From Butyrivibrio sp. FCS014 (GTDB lineage Bacteria > Bacillota > Clostridia > Lachnospirales > Lachnospiraceae), in the NCBI RefSeq assembly GCF_000526935.1, contig NZ_JAHA01000019.1, forward strand, positions 186,001 to 250,000: a stretch of 64,000 nucleotides of DNA, in the 5' to 3' direction. Under the pieces are notes generated by a model, which was not told the origin of the DNA, ran no database searches, and saw only the letters and a program-made list of their open reading frames with translations. This document shows positions 41,753-51,300 of this stretch, piece after piece. Each line of letters begins with the position of its first letter. Within the stretch, counting starts at the first letter, position 1. Both the position numbers and the translations under genes were made by a program.

Positions 41753-42640
41753 TCACTCTATGTTCTGTATCTGCTCACGTACCTTCTCAATATCGGTCTT
41801 AAGAGCGATACCTCTGTCTGAGATCTTAAGATCGGTGGACTTTGAAAGGATCGTATTGGCTTCCCTGTTCATCTCCTGTGCAAGGAAATCCAGCTTCCTT
41901 CCGATACCGTCCTTGTCATCTCCTGCAGAGAGTGTATCCCTTGTTGCAAGGATGTGGCTTCTAAGCCTTGTAAGCTCCTCATCTACGCAGATCTTGTCGG
42001 CAAAGATGGTAACCTCCATTGCAAGACGGTTCTCATCAACCTGCTTGTCCTCAAGAAGATCTGAGATCTTCTCACGAAGCTTCTGCTTGTATTCCTGAAT
42101 GATTTCAGGGGACCTTTCTGCAATATACTCAACGTTCTCAAGCATTCCCTCGAGCTTGGATGTAAGATCCGTAGTAAGGAACTCGCCTTCCCTTGCTCTT
42201 GACTCCTGGAACTGCTTGCCGGCTTCGTTTAAAGCTCGCTTTATACCGCTCCAAACCTCTTCCTCGTCCAGCTCTTCCTCTTCCATGGTGAATACCTCAG
42301 GGAATCTGGAGAGTACAGATATCCTCACATCATTATCCAGGCCAAAATCATCAGCCATCTCCTTGAGATAGCCAAAATACTCTGCTGCTATAGCCTTATT
42401 ATATTTTACCCGGGACTCTGATTCGGAAAAATCCTCGTAACTGATGAATACATCAACCTTGCCACGCTTCATGTAGCCTTTCAGCTCCGAACGGATCGCT
42501 GATTCAAAGGCATTGAATTTCTTGGGCATTTTGATATTGATATCCAGATAGCGGTTATTTACAGACTTAAGCTCAACTATATACTTGCGCTGACCTTCCG
42601 TGACTTCGCTTCTGCCAAAACCAGTCATACTGCAGACCAT
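41753..42640 (-). CDS. yicC: YicC/YloC-family endoribonuclease
   Basis: 295 residues. MVCSMTGFGRSE and SVNNRYLDINIKMPKKF at the N-terminus, and the C-terminal EEMNREANTILSKSTD-like segment (here AQEMNREANTILSKS), are family signatures. YicC proteins are endoribonucleases that degrade certain sRNAs and mRNAs. GGGGGAAA precedes the ATG. First gene of the yicC-gmk-rpoZ-rimO-pgsA run on this strand. Confidence 0.94.
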   Translation of the reverse strand: MVCSMTGFGRSEVTEGQRKYIVELKSVNNRYLDINIKMPKKFNAFESAIRSELKGYMKRGKVDVFISYEDFSESESRVKYNKAIAAEYFGYLKEMADDFGLDNDVRISVLSRFPEVFTMEEEELDEEEVWSGIKRALNEAGKQFQESRAREGEFLTTDLTSKLEGMLENVEYIAERSPEIIQEYKQKLREKISDLLEDKQVDENRLAMEVTIFADKICVDEELTRLRSHILATRDTLSAGDDKDGIGRKLDFLAQEMNREANTILSKSTDLKISDRGIALKTDIEKVREQIQNIE

Positions 42641-42746
42641 TATTAAGTTTCCCCCTTGCTTTGGGCTAAATTTTTACACAAGTTATTATAATATAACGCA
42701 ATTTCAAGGTCAATGTCAACGAAAAAGGGTGGGCGTAAACTAAAAG

Positions 42747-42891
42747 GGAGCCGGAGGAAAGTGTGTCCATCTCCTGGGCCGCTTGCGCTCGATGATATCT
42801 GGCAGCGGTACTAAGCGACTAAAGAACAGTCGCTAAGTGCCGGCCGATATCAACGACCTGCGGAGGATGGACACAGTTTTCCTTCGGCTCC
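42747..42891. repeat. 145-bp imperfect palindrome, MITE-like or structured RNA
   Basis: The left arm GGAGCCGGAGGAAAGTGTGT (from 42747) continues CCATCTCC; the right arm, read in complement, is GGAGCCGAAGGAAAACTGTG then TCCATCCTCC. Inside, GATATC and (T)AAGCGAC on the left match complementary words on the right, around a short AAAGAACA centre. The whole can fold into one long hairpin with small bulges. It lies in the 308-bp gap 42641-42948, which holds no gene. Confidence 0.8.
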
Positions 42892-42948
42892 ATAAAGTTA
42901 GCCAGAACTATTTCTAATTATTTATATAGTAGTAATCATTTCTGATTA

Positions 42949-44448
42949 TTATAAGCAGCTGGCGTAGGCCTTCTTGGCGCCTTCGGTTCTGATAAGTTTC
43001 AAATCTGCGATTACAGTGTCTGTAAGACCCTCGATCTTGTTGAGATCCCGGTCCCACATCTTCTCGTTGGCAAGGACAGCTTTTACAAGGTCTTCTTCTG
43101 AGTCATTCCTGTGCTCATAGAAGAACTCAAGTGCCCAGCGGTCATCACTTACAGTATAGGTGTTGCCGGCAGGTCTTTTGCAAACAAGTCCGTTATCTGT
43201 AAGCTCCTGAACATCGTTTGAATAGAAGGCGATGTAGGCAGCCAGAGACATTGTAAGGCAAACAGGAAGCTTGCCGTTCTTGTCGATATACTGAAGGAAT
43301 GAAGGCATATTCCTTGCCTTCCACTTGCTGGTGGAGTTAAGTGAAATGCTCATGAGCTCGTGGTTTACGAAGGGATTGTTGAAACGATCCTTCACAGCTG
43401 CAGCGAACTCGTTGAGGTCATTCTCATCAAGGTGATCTGTGAGTGTAGGGATAACCTCCTCTGAGAGCATCTTGTTCATGAAGCCTGAGATATCCTCATC
43501 CTGCATGCAGTCTCTTACGATATCCTGTCCTGCCAGATATGCACCAAGCACAAAGCCTGTGTGCGCTCCGTTGAGAATCCTTACCTTGCGGTGCTTGTAG
43601 GGCATAACGTCGGGAACAACGTGAACGTTCACGCCTGCCTTCTTGAAAGGAAGTCTGTCCTCAAGTCCCTCGGGTCCTTCGATGATCCAAACGCCGAAGA
43701 TCTCTCCTACATCGATGAGCTCGTCATGATAGCCGTTCTCCTCTTCAAGCTTCTCAACTTCCTTGGCATCACGGATACGTCCGGGAACAATTCTGTCTAC
43801 CAGGGTTGAGCAAAAGATATTGTCGTTGTTAACCCAGGTCTTGAAATCCTCTTCAAGTCCCCACTGGTCAATATACTGATTAACGCACTTTAAAAGCTCT
43901 TTTCCGTTATTATCGATAAGCTCGCAGGAAAGAACCACAACGCCCTTCTTACCGGCCTTAAAGCGTCTGTAAAGCACCTGTGTAAGCTTGCCGGGGAAGC
44001 TTGCTGCGGGCTGATCCTCGAATTTGCAGGAAGGATCATAGGCGATTCCTGCCTCTGTTGTATTTGAAGCGATTATATCAAGGTCGTCGCTCTCTGCGAT
44101 CTCCATGATCCTGTCAAGGCCTTCCTTATCATAGGGGTTGAGACAGCAGTCGCAGGCTGAGATGACTCTTTTTGCATCTACCTTCTGTCCGTTCTCGCTT
44201 CCTCTAAGATACAGGGTGTAAAGACCCTCTTGCTTGTTAACAAGCTCTGTAAGCCCCTGAGAAATAGGCTGAACAAGAGCAACCTTGCCGTTAAAGCCCG
44301 CCTTCTCATTGCTGATATCAAAGAAATAGTCCACAAAGGCTCTCATGAAGTTTCCTTCCCCGAACTGCAGGACCTTCACAGGGGCATCCTTAAGAACATA
44401 GCCCTTATAGCCTGATTTTTCCAATACATCATAGTTTAAAAGTTCCAT
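42949..44448 (-). CDS. uxaB: Tagaturonate reductase (altronate oxidoreductase)
   Basis: About 499 residues from the ATG at 44448 (MELLNYDVLEKSGYKG), which has AGGAGG 7 bases upstream; the ATG at 44454 lies too close to it. VLQFGEGNFMRAFVDYFFD is the NAD-binding start of the mannitol/altronate dehydrogenase family, with SNTTEAGIAYDP, VDRIVPGRIRDA and KVRILNGAHTGF as family motifs and the catalytic Lys/His region. It reduces tagaturonate to altronate in galacturonate (pectin) breakdown. Other uxa/kdg genes are not in the window. Two LacI-type operators flank its promoter, so expression is probably repressed by a LacI-family regulator or CcpA. Confidence 0.92.
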   Translation of the reverse strand: MELLNYDVLEKSGYKGYVLKDAPVKVLQFGEGNFMRAFVDYFFDISNEKAGFNGKVALVQPISQGLTELVNKQEGLYTLYLRGSENGQKVDAKRVISACDCCLNPYDKEGLDRIMEIAESDDLDIIASNTTEAGIAYDPSCKFEDQPAASFPGKLTQVLYRRFKAGKKGVVVLSCELIDNNGKELLKCVNQYIDQWGLEEDFKTWVNNDNIFCSTLVDRIVPGRIRDAKEVEKLEEENGYHDELIDVGEIFGVWIIEGPEGLEDRLPFKKAGVNVHVVPDVMPYKHRKVRILNGAHTGFVLGAYLAGQDIVRDCMQDEDISGFMNKMLSEEVIPTLTDHLDENDLNEFAAAVKDRFNNPFVNHELMSISLNSTSKWKARNMPSFLQYIDKNGKLPVCLTMSLAAYIAFYSNDVQELTDNGLVCKRPAGNTYTVSDDRWALEFFYEHRNDSEEDLVKAVLANEKMWDRDLNKIEGLTDTVIADLKLIRTEGAKKAYASCL

Positions 44449-44467
44449 TACCATTCCTCCTGATTGC

Positions 44468-44542
44468 TGTAACCGCTTACAATCTTTTTCTGTGTGTAAT
44501 TCCTACACATATTGTTATATCACTAAATGTAAGCGTTTACAA
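44468..44542 (-). promoter_or_regulatory. uxaB promoter with two LacI/CcpA-type operators 60 bp apart
   Basis: TGTAACCGCTTACA (44468-44481) and TGTAAGCGTTTACA (44528-44541) are near-identical LacI-family/cre-like palindromes spaced exactly 60 bp start to start. Between and overlapping them, on the minus strand, a -35 TTGTAA (44542-44537), 17-base spacer and -10 TATAAC (44519-44514) can be read. One operator thus covers the -35 and the other the early leader. Confidence 0.8.
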
Positions 44543-44563
44543 GTAATTTATTATTTAACAATT

Positions 44564-44593
44564 AAAAAAGCCGCCTCCGTCTCCGGAAGCGGC
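44564..44593 (-). terminator. Rho-independent terminator of trpS
   Basis: On the minus strand GCCGCTTCCG pairs with CGGAGGCGGC (one T-G pair) around a GAGA tetraloop, followed by six T. It lies 17 bp after the trpS stop. Confidence 0.92.
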
Positions 44594-44609
44594 ATAAATA
44601 CTAAGTTAA

Positions 44610-45617
44610 TCAAAGCTGGTAGAAACCGACCTTTTTGTAAACTTTTCTAAGTGTCTTGTTGGCAATGTAGGATGCTCTCTCAGCGCCCTCTTTGTACACA
44701 TTCTCAAGGTATGCCTTGTCCGCGATAAGGCGCTTAGCCTCTTCTCTTATAGGATTTAAGGTCTCAAGAACGGCCTCTCCTACAGCGGGCTTGAATGCGC
44801 CGTAGCCCTGGCCTGCAAACTCCTTCTCAATCTCCTCATAGGTCTTGCCTGTGATGGTTGAGTAGATATTCATAAGGTTAGCAACTCCGGGCTTGTTCTC
44901 CTTGTCAAAGCGAACGCAGTTCTCTGTATCAGAGTCTGTTACCGCCCTCTTAAACTTCTTCATTACAACATCGGGCTCATCCATAAGGAATACGCATCCG
45001 TTGGGCTCAGACTTACTCATCTTGGAGCCGGGTGTTGTAAGGCCGTAGATACGGGCACCTGTCTTGGCAATGTAAGGTTCAGGAATACGGAATACGTCGC
45101 CGTAGATGTTATTGAAACGCTCAGCGATATTTCTTGTAAGCTCAACGTGCTGCTTCTGATCCTCTCCTACAGGCACGTAATGAGGCTGATACAGAAGAAT
45201 ATCTGCAGCCATAAGTGAAGGATAAGTAAACAGTCCTGCGTTGATGTTGTCCTTGTGCTTCTCTGACTTGTCCTTGAACTGAGTCATACGTGAAAGCTCA
45301 CCGAACATTGTATAGCAGTCAAGAACCCATCCAAGCTGTGCATGAGCCGGAACATGTGACTGAAGGAAAAGAGTATTCTTCTCGGGATCCAGTCCACAGG
45401 CAATATAAAGAGCCAGCATCTCAAGGGAACGTCTTCTAAGTTCCTTGGGATCCTGTCTTACTGTAATGGTGTGAAGATCCGCCATGAAATAGTAGCATTC
45501 AAATTCATTTACCCTGTCTGCCCAGTTCTTGATGGCTCCAAGGTAATTCCCCAAATGTAAATCTCCGCTCGGCTGAATACCGGAGAGCATAATCTTTTTT
45601 TCGTTTGATGAATCCAT
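44610..45617 (-). CDS. trpS: Tryptophanyl-tRNA synthetase
   Basis: 335 residues, standard class I TrpRS. IQPSGDLHLGNYLGAIKNW holds the HIGH-equivalent, and KMSKSEPNG the KMSKS loop; GEDQKQHVELTRNIAERFN is the typical substrate segment. It charges tRNA-Trp. GGAGG lies 8 bases before the ATG. I see no T-box leader: the promoter sits only about 20-30 bp before the ribosome-binding site. Confidence 0.97.
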   Translation of the reverse strand: MDSSNEKKIMLSGIQPSGDLHLGNYLGAIKNWADRVNEFECYYFMADLHTITVRQDPKELRRRSLEMLALYIACGLDPEKNTLFLQSHVPAHAQLGWVLDCYTMFGELSRMTQFKDKSEKHKDNINAGLFTYPSLMAADILLYQPHYVPVGEDQKQHVELTRNIAERFNNIYGDVFRIPEPYIAKTGARIYGLTTPGSKMSKSEPNGCVFLMDEPDVVMKKFKRAVTDSDTENCVRFDKENKPGVANLMNIYSTITGKTYEEIEKEFAGQGYGAFKPAVGEAVLETLNPIREEAKRLIADKAYLENVYKEGAERASYIANKTLRKVYKKVGFYQL

Positions 45618-45646
45618 TGTAAATTCCTCCGTTCATATATCTCATA

Positions 45647-45675
45647 ACTATAGCAGTAAAGCGGGATTTTCACAA
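45647..45675 (-). promoter_or_regulatory. Promoter of trpS
   Basis: On the minus strand -35 TTGTGA (45675-45670), 17-base spacer, -10 TATAGT (45652-45647). The 143-bp divergent gap to rqcH has room for little else. Confidence 0.7.
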
Positions 45676-45760
45676 GTAAAATGTGGCATAAATAAAGACA
45701 TTCCTGTGGATTCTGTGATAGAATTATTCATGCTTATAACAAAGAAAAGGATTTTAAAAC

Positions 45761-47563
45761 ATGGCATTTGACGGAATTACAATTGCAAATCTCACAAAGG
45801 ATTTCAGCGACCGCCTTACAGGTGGCCGCATCTACAAAATAGCCCAGACAGAGAGCGACGAGCTCTTCATAACCGTGAAGCTCTCCTATGAAGCAGCCGA
45901 GGAGTTTGGCATGAAACAGGCCAAGCTGGTGCTGTCCTCCGATGCTTCGCTCCCTCTTGTCTACATCACCGATGACAGCAAGGCATCTCCCATGACTGCC
46001 CCTAATTTCTGTATGCTGCTTCGTAAGCACCTGCAGAACGGCCGCATCATATCCATAACACAGCCCGGAGGCCTTGAGCGTATAATCCGCTTTGAGATCG
46101 AGCATCTCAATGAAATGGGTGATCTTTGCCACAAGATACTCCTCATAGAGATCATGGGCAAATACAGCAATATCATCTTCACCGATGAGGAAGATGTGAT
46201 AATCGACAGCATCAAGCACATACCTGCTTCAGTAAGTTCAGTAAGAGAAGTGCTTCCCGGAAGGACCTACTTTGTTCCAAGTCAGGACAAGGCTAATCCT
46301 CTTTCCACTACGGCCGATGAGTTTTCATCACTGGTTCTTTCCAAGGGCATGCCTCTATTTAAGGCCATCTACTCAAGCTACACCGGGCTTTCCCCGATAA
46401 TTGCCCAGGAGATGTGCCACAGAGCAGGAATAGATGCGGATAAGTCCGCCATTGCCCTGGATACTTCGGAATCCATCGCGGCCTACAGGGCCTTTGACGA
46501 GGTTATCGACTGCGTCAGAAGAGGCGATTTCTCTCCTGCCATCTACTACGACGGGGACACTCCCAAGGAGTACTCCTCCATCCCCCTTACCGTTTACGGC
46601 TACAGTGAGGATGCGGACCCGGATGATCCTGCCACTCCCTTCCTTCCCTGCACGGATATATCCACTCTTATCCAGCAGTACTACGCCGAAAAGAACGTGG
46701 TAACCAGGATCAGACAAAAGTCCGTTGACCTTCGAAAGATCGTCCAGACCGCCCTTGAGCGAAATGCACGCAAATACGACCTTCAGCTCAAGCAAATGAA
46801 GGACTGTGAGAAGAAGGACAAATACAGAGTTTACGGTGAGCTTCTCAACACCTACGGCTACAGCGCCGGGGAGGGAGACAAATCCATCACCGTCAACGAT
46901 TACAACACGGGAAAAGATATAACGATTCCCTTGGACCCTACTCTCACCCCCAACCAGAATGCCAAGAAGTACTTTGATAAATATACCAAGCTTAAGAGAA
47001 CCCAGGAAGCCCTTGAGGAACAGTTAAAAGAGTCCTCAGAGGCCATAGAACAGCTTGAATCCATCGCTACAGCTCTGGATATCGCCCAGAAGGAAGCAGA
47101 CCTTGCTCAGATCAGAAAAGAGCTGGCTGACAGCGGCTACATCAAGTCAAAACCGCAAGGCAAGAAGGGTCAGAAGGAAAAGATAACCAGCAAACCCTTC
47201 CACTATCTTAGCAGCGACGGCTTTGACATCTACGTGGGCAAAAATAACATTCAGAACGACGAGTTGACCTTCAAGGTGGCAAACGGCGGAGACTGGTGGT
47301 TCCATGCCAAAAAAATCCCCGGCTCCCATGTTGTTCTCATTACCGGTGGCAGGGAAGTTCCCGACAGAGCCTTTGAAGAGGCTGCAGCTCTGGCTGCCTA
47401 CTATTCTAAGGGAAAACTTCAGGAAAAAGTTGAGATCGATTATCTAAAGCGCAAGGATGTCAAGAAGCCCAATGGTTCAAAGCCCGGATTTGTGGTCTAT
47501 TACACCAACTACTCCATGGCAATTGCCCCGGATATTTCATCTTTAAAGCTCATCAGCGACTGA
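45761..47563 (+). CDS. rqcH: RqcH (NFACT-family ribosome quality control factor)
   Basis: 600 residues. NFACT-N begins MAFDGITIANLTKDFSDRLTGGRIYKI and includes LLRKHLQNGRI and IEIMGKYSNIIF. The middle is two HhH-like motifs and a coiled coil (KLKRTQEALEEQLKESSEAI), and the C-terminal NFACT-R domain starts at FHYLSSDGFDIYVGKNNIQND with GGDWWFHAKKIPGSHVVL. In Bacillus RqcH recruits Ala-tRNA to stalled 50S subunits and adds alanine tails that mark truncated proteins for degradation. Older annotations call it a fibronectin-binding protein. One of few + strand genes here, divergent from trpS. Confidence 0.94.
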   Translation: MAFDGITIANLTKDFSDRLTGGRIYKIAQTESDELFITVKLSYEAAEEFGMKQAKLVLSSDASLPLVYITDDSKASPMTAPNFCMLLRKHLQNGRIISITQPGGLERIIRFEIEHLNEMGDLCHKILLIEIMGKYSNIIFTDEEDVIIDSIKHIPASVSSVREVLPGRTYFVPSQDKANPLSTTADEFSSLVLSKGMPLFKAIYSSYTGLSPIIAQEMCHRAGIDADKSAIALDTSESIAAYRAFDEVIDCVRRGDFSPAIYYDGDTPKEYSSIPLTVYGYSEDADPDDPATPFLPCTDISTLIQQYYAEKNVVTRIRQKSVDLRKIVQTALERNARKYDLQLKQMKDCEKKDKYRVYGELLNTYGYSAGEGDKSITVNDYNTGKDITIPLDPTLTPNQNAKKYFDKYTKLKRTQEALEEQLKESSEAIEQLESIATALDIAQKEADLAQIRKELADSGYIKSKPQGKKGQKEKITSKPFHYLSSDGFDIYVGKNNIQNDELTFKVANGGDWWFHAKKIPGSHVVLITGGREVPDRAFEEAAALAAYYSKGKLQEKVEIDYLKRKDVKKPNGSKPGFVVYYTNYSMAIAPDISSLKLISD

Positions 47564-47596
47564 CAGGAATTCTAAAACATATATTTACTCATGCGA

Positions 47597-47629
47597 AAAG
47601 GGACGGATCAAGCTCGATCCGTCCCTTTA
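47597..47629. terminator. Bidirectional terminator hairpin
   Basis: AAAGGGACGGATC (47597-47609) and GATCCGTCCCTTT (47616-47628) form a 13-bp stem with a 6-base loop between convergent genes. Short T runs occur on both sides, so it can serve rqcH on + and the small membrane protein gene on -. Confidence 0.8.
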
Positions 47630-47659
47630 GCTATGTCTAAGTGTTTGATTACCGGTTAA

Positions 47660-48064
47660 TTACTTATTCCCTGAATTATTGATATCTGCCTTAGCCTTGT
47701 TGTTCCTTCTTATGTACTCCTCAACGGAAACACCTGCGATAGCTGCAGGGATGATAAGAATCCACCAGGGGAAGCCCTTCTCCTTCTCGATGGGGGCAGC
47801 TGCCTCAGCTGTGTCCTCATCTTCGATTACTTTTGTATTAACAGGTTTCTCATTGTCCCTTATAACCTTGTCTGTATCCTGAGTAATTGCTTTGGCATCA
47901 ACATCTATATCAAAAATAACTTCATCTGAATATACAACCGATTCTGTGAAAGCATCTGCTCTCTTTTCAACCGGAGCATCATAAGCAAATGCAACTACAG
48001 GCTGTATTATCAGGCCGGCACTGATTCCGATTGCAACAGCCTTGATAACATTCTTGTTCTTCAT
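47660..48064 (-). CDS. Small secreted or membrane protein of unknown function
   Basis: 134 residues. An N-terminal signal peptide (KAVAIGISAGLIIQPVVAFAYDA, split near residue 27) is followed by an acidic, low-complexity middle rich in Asp, Thr and Val. A single membrane helix (FPWWILIIPAAIAGVSVEEYI) and a short basic tail close it. This layout suggests an extracytoplasmic peptide anchored by its C-terminus. I do not recognise a family. Downstream of the giant repeat-protein gene but separated from it by a terminator. Confidence 0.7.
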   Translation of the reverse strand: MKNKNVIKAVAIGISAGLIIQPVVAFAYDAPVEKRADAFTESVVYSDEVIFDIDVDAKAITQDTDKVIRDNEKPVNTKVIEDEDTAEAAAPIEKEKGFPWWILIIPAAIAGVSVEEYIRRNNKAKADINNSGNK

Positions 48065-48153
48065 AATAAATTTTCCTTTACAAACTAATCAAACACACTT
48101 TTTAGCTTTTCAGCAATATGAATTTTATCACAGAAGTCGTCATATAGATAATC

Positions 48154-48214
48154 ATATTGGAAATTATTTTTGTATTATGCGATTAAAACTTATGACAATC
48201 TCATTTTCCAATAT
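48154..48214. promoter_or_regulatory. Inverted repeat upstream of the small membrane protein gene
   Basis: ATATTGGAAA (48154-48163) and its complement TTTCCAATAT (48205-48214) flank 41 AT-rich bases about 90-150 bp before the gene's ATG. It may be a split operator; no promoter assignment is convincing here. Confidence 0.35.
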
Positions 48215-48243
48215 TCAGAGCACAGTTTACGTGACCAAGGTTG

Positions 48244-48275
48244 AAAAAACGCCGATACCCTTGCGGGTACCGGCG
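48244..48275 (-). terminator. Rho-independent terminator of the giant repeat-protein gene
   Basis: On the minus strand CGCCGGTACCC pairs with GGGTATCGGCG around a GCAA tetraloop (one mismatch) and is followed by six T. Confidence 0.9.
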
Positions 48276-48315
48276 CTTTGTTTTTAATATCTTAGGCAAT
48301 CTTAGAGCAAATCAA

Positions 48316-51300
48316 TTACTCTTCGCCGTCCTCTTTCTTTCTTCCGAAAAACATGATACTGATTGCGATTCCTGCAGCAACAACAATTACGATAATTCTT
48401 GAAACATTGTTTGTAGGATCTTCAGTACGTCCTCTTCTTGCTCCGAGAACTGCAGCCTGTCTCTGTGCTCCAAGAACTTCACCCTCGGGTGCTCTTGTTG
48501 CTCCAAGAACCTGAGGAGGTGTCGGAGGTTCGGGCTCTGAAGGAGGAGGAGTAACATTTCTTGAGGATGTAGGATTAACTGTGAGCTTACCGTAAACTAC
48601 CTTTACATCATAGTTAGAAGCCAGTTCCTCATTCTCAAACTTATAAGTAAATACGTTATCTACTGTAGTTGATGTATTAGGGTTACCAACAACAGAAGTT
48701 GTGTTAGTGTAGATAACCTTCTCTCCATCAACAAATCCAAATGTCTGGTCATCAGGATATGACTGAACAGGATCAGCCTGAGCTGAAAGTGCTGTTCCAT
48801 CATATGTCTTGGATGCTGATGCAGATGTAAGAGTTACCTCTCTCTTGTTGATAGTAAGCTTACCTATCTCGTAAACGCCTGACTCCTCAGTTGCAGGAGC
48901 TTCATCGTCTTCCTTAACTTCTTCAGCTGCAAGAAGTGATACAGCATCGCGCTTAGGAGCTACATTTGTCTTGATCTGGATAGAATTCTCATCGAACAGT
49001 GCGTCAGCAAGGTTCTCGCCTACAGCCTCTCCGTCAACAACAGCCTTAATAACAAGGTCGCTGGTGTGGAGGTTTACAGGATATTCACCTACTGTTGTTC
49101 CTGAGCCACCTTCTATGAAGATGTTGTTTACTCTGTAAGTCTTCTCTTCTCCATTTACAAGAACTGTAATATCCTCTGAAAGCTCTGTCCAGTCATCAGG
49201 AACATCTGCTGCAAATACCTTAAGTGTGAACAGTGATCCGAAGTTAACAAATACATTCTGGATTGCTTCGGTAACTACTGCAGAGTTAAGAAGTGAACGA
49301 CGCTTAATCTCAAGTGTATCAACGTCAAGTGTTACATCAACATTAACTTCCTGCTTTGTTCCATCATACTTAACTGTTCTGTAGTTGTCTCCCTCAGAAT
49401 CAAGGTTAAGGGCAATGATTAGTTTCCATTTTTCCTTAAGAGCAAGTTTTACATAAATAGTTGTGTCACTTGTAACTGTGTAAGTGTCTTTTGCAAACTC
49501 TGTTGTGCAAGCTGCATCTGTGAAGTATCCAACTACATCATACTTGTTTGCATCGAACTTGCCATCAATAACTGTTGTATCAGGAAGAGTTGTCTCTGAT
49601 CCTGTAAGAACAACTGATGTTGCAAGATCATCTGTAATTCCTTCAGGATATACAGCAACATAATCCACTTCGTTGGTCTTGAACTGAAGGTCAAGGTGAT
49701 ACTTGTAGTTCTGTCCGTCTGCATTCTGGATTGTCTTTGAAGCGCCCCAACGCCAGTCAAACAGAGCTGTGAAGTGCTGGTTCTCAGACTTTCTGTAATC
49801 AACCTGTACATACTGAAGGTTGCTTGCAACAGTATTGTTCAGGTTCTTGCCTGCGTTGTATTCAGTTGTGAAGGTATTTGTGAATGCCTCCTTAACTGCT
49901 TCCCAATCAGCAGCATTTGTGATGTAAGTATAATTCTTGCCAAGGAAGAAGGTCTCATCCATCTCGATTACACCGATAGGATAATATCCATCATCTGACT
50001 GGATATAATCAACCTTAAGTGTCTCAGCAAAGTTAGGATTTACAGTTTCTTCTTTAACAGGACCTGTAGCATAAACAGCGATCTTAGCCTTCTTTACTTT
50101 CCATACAGCGTAGAGGTCGATCTGCTTGTCTCTCTTAGCCTGGATAACTGTGCCAGCCTTGTAGTCAGGCTTCTCAGCCTTGGGATCCAAAGCCCATCCA
50201 AGGAATTCATATCCCTTATGCTCTGCAAGCTTATGAGTTGCCCAGTTCTCTATAACCTGAACATTCTTATAATCTTTTACTGTGTAGTCCTTCTCATCCT
50301 GGAACCAGAAGAACTCGATCTCTTCTGCGATCCTATCACGCTCACCGGGCTTAACATCGAAGTTAGCATGGTAAACAACATCGCCTGTAAGTTCAAATAC
50401 ATCTGTGAATGTAAGCTTGTAGTCAAAACCGAAGATGTTCTGGATCTTCTTATGAGCCTCATAGCAATCAAGCGAAGCCTTTGTGTTGTCTTCGGTTGTG
50501 CAGTTGTAAATATATACCTGCTTATTAACTTCAACCTTGAAGGTGATCTTGTCATTTACAGAAACAGTATCAAGTCCGCTGTAATTCATGCTGTACTTGC
50601 CTGTCTTGTAGTTTCCGAGCCAGAGACGATACTCGTATGTACCCATCTCCTTATCTTCACCCTCAGCTGTTACCTTCTTGTACTCTGTACCGTTAACGAT
50701 AACAGAAACCTTAGCACCGGCTTTCTTGTATGACTCAAAATCTTCCTTGGTAAGACCAAGATCAATATGATCATCAGTCTTTGTGAAGTCATACTTATCC
50801 CATACAGCGTAAAGCTCAAGGGTATCGCCCTTCTTTACTTTGATCTTCTGATTTGCCTTGTACTCAGCTACTTTAGCATCAGCAGTTGTAGCCCAACCAA
50901 GGAACTTGTCAACCTTGTTCTCGTAAAGGTACTGAGTCTTAGGGCCTTCTCCTGTCTTAACATCAGGATAGTTCTTTACAAAGTAATCTTTCTCTGTTTC
51001 TTTTCTTCCGAACTTAACAGTCTCTGCAATCGTATCAAGACCTGCTTCTGTTGCGTCGCAGTTTGAATGATAGATTACATCGCCCTTAAGATCGAACTGC
51101 TCTGTGAATTTAAGCTTGTAGTCAAAACCAAAGATATTCTGAATTGCCTTATGTGCGTTATAGCAATCATTTGATGCCTTCTGGTTCTCTGCTGTTGTGC
51201 AGTTGTAAATATATTCCTGACCGTTATACTCAACGATATAGCTGATGGTATCATTTACGGATACAGTATCAAGTCCGCTGTAATCCATCCAGTGATTAGT

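Noticed and set aside
45618..45760. T-box leader upstream of trpS
   Set aside because: The promoter lies 30-60 bp from the start codon and no T-box sequence or antiterminator is present.
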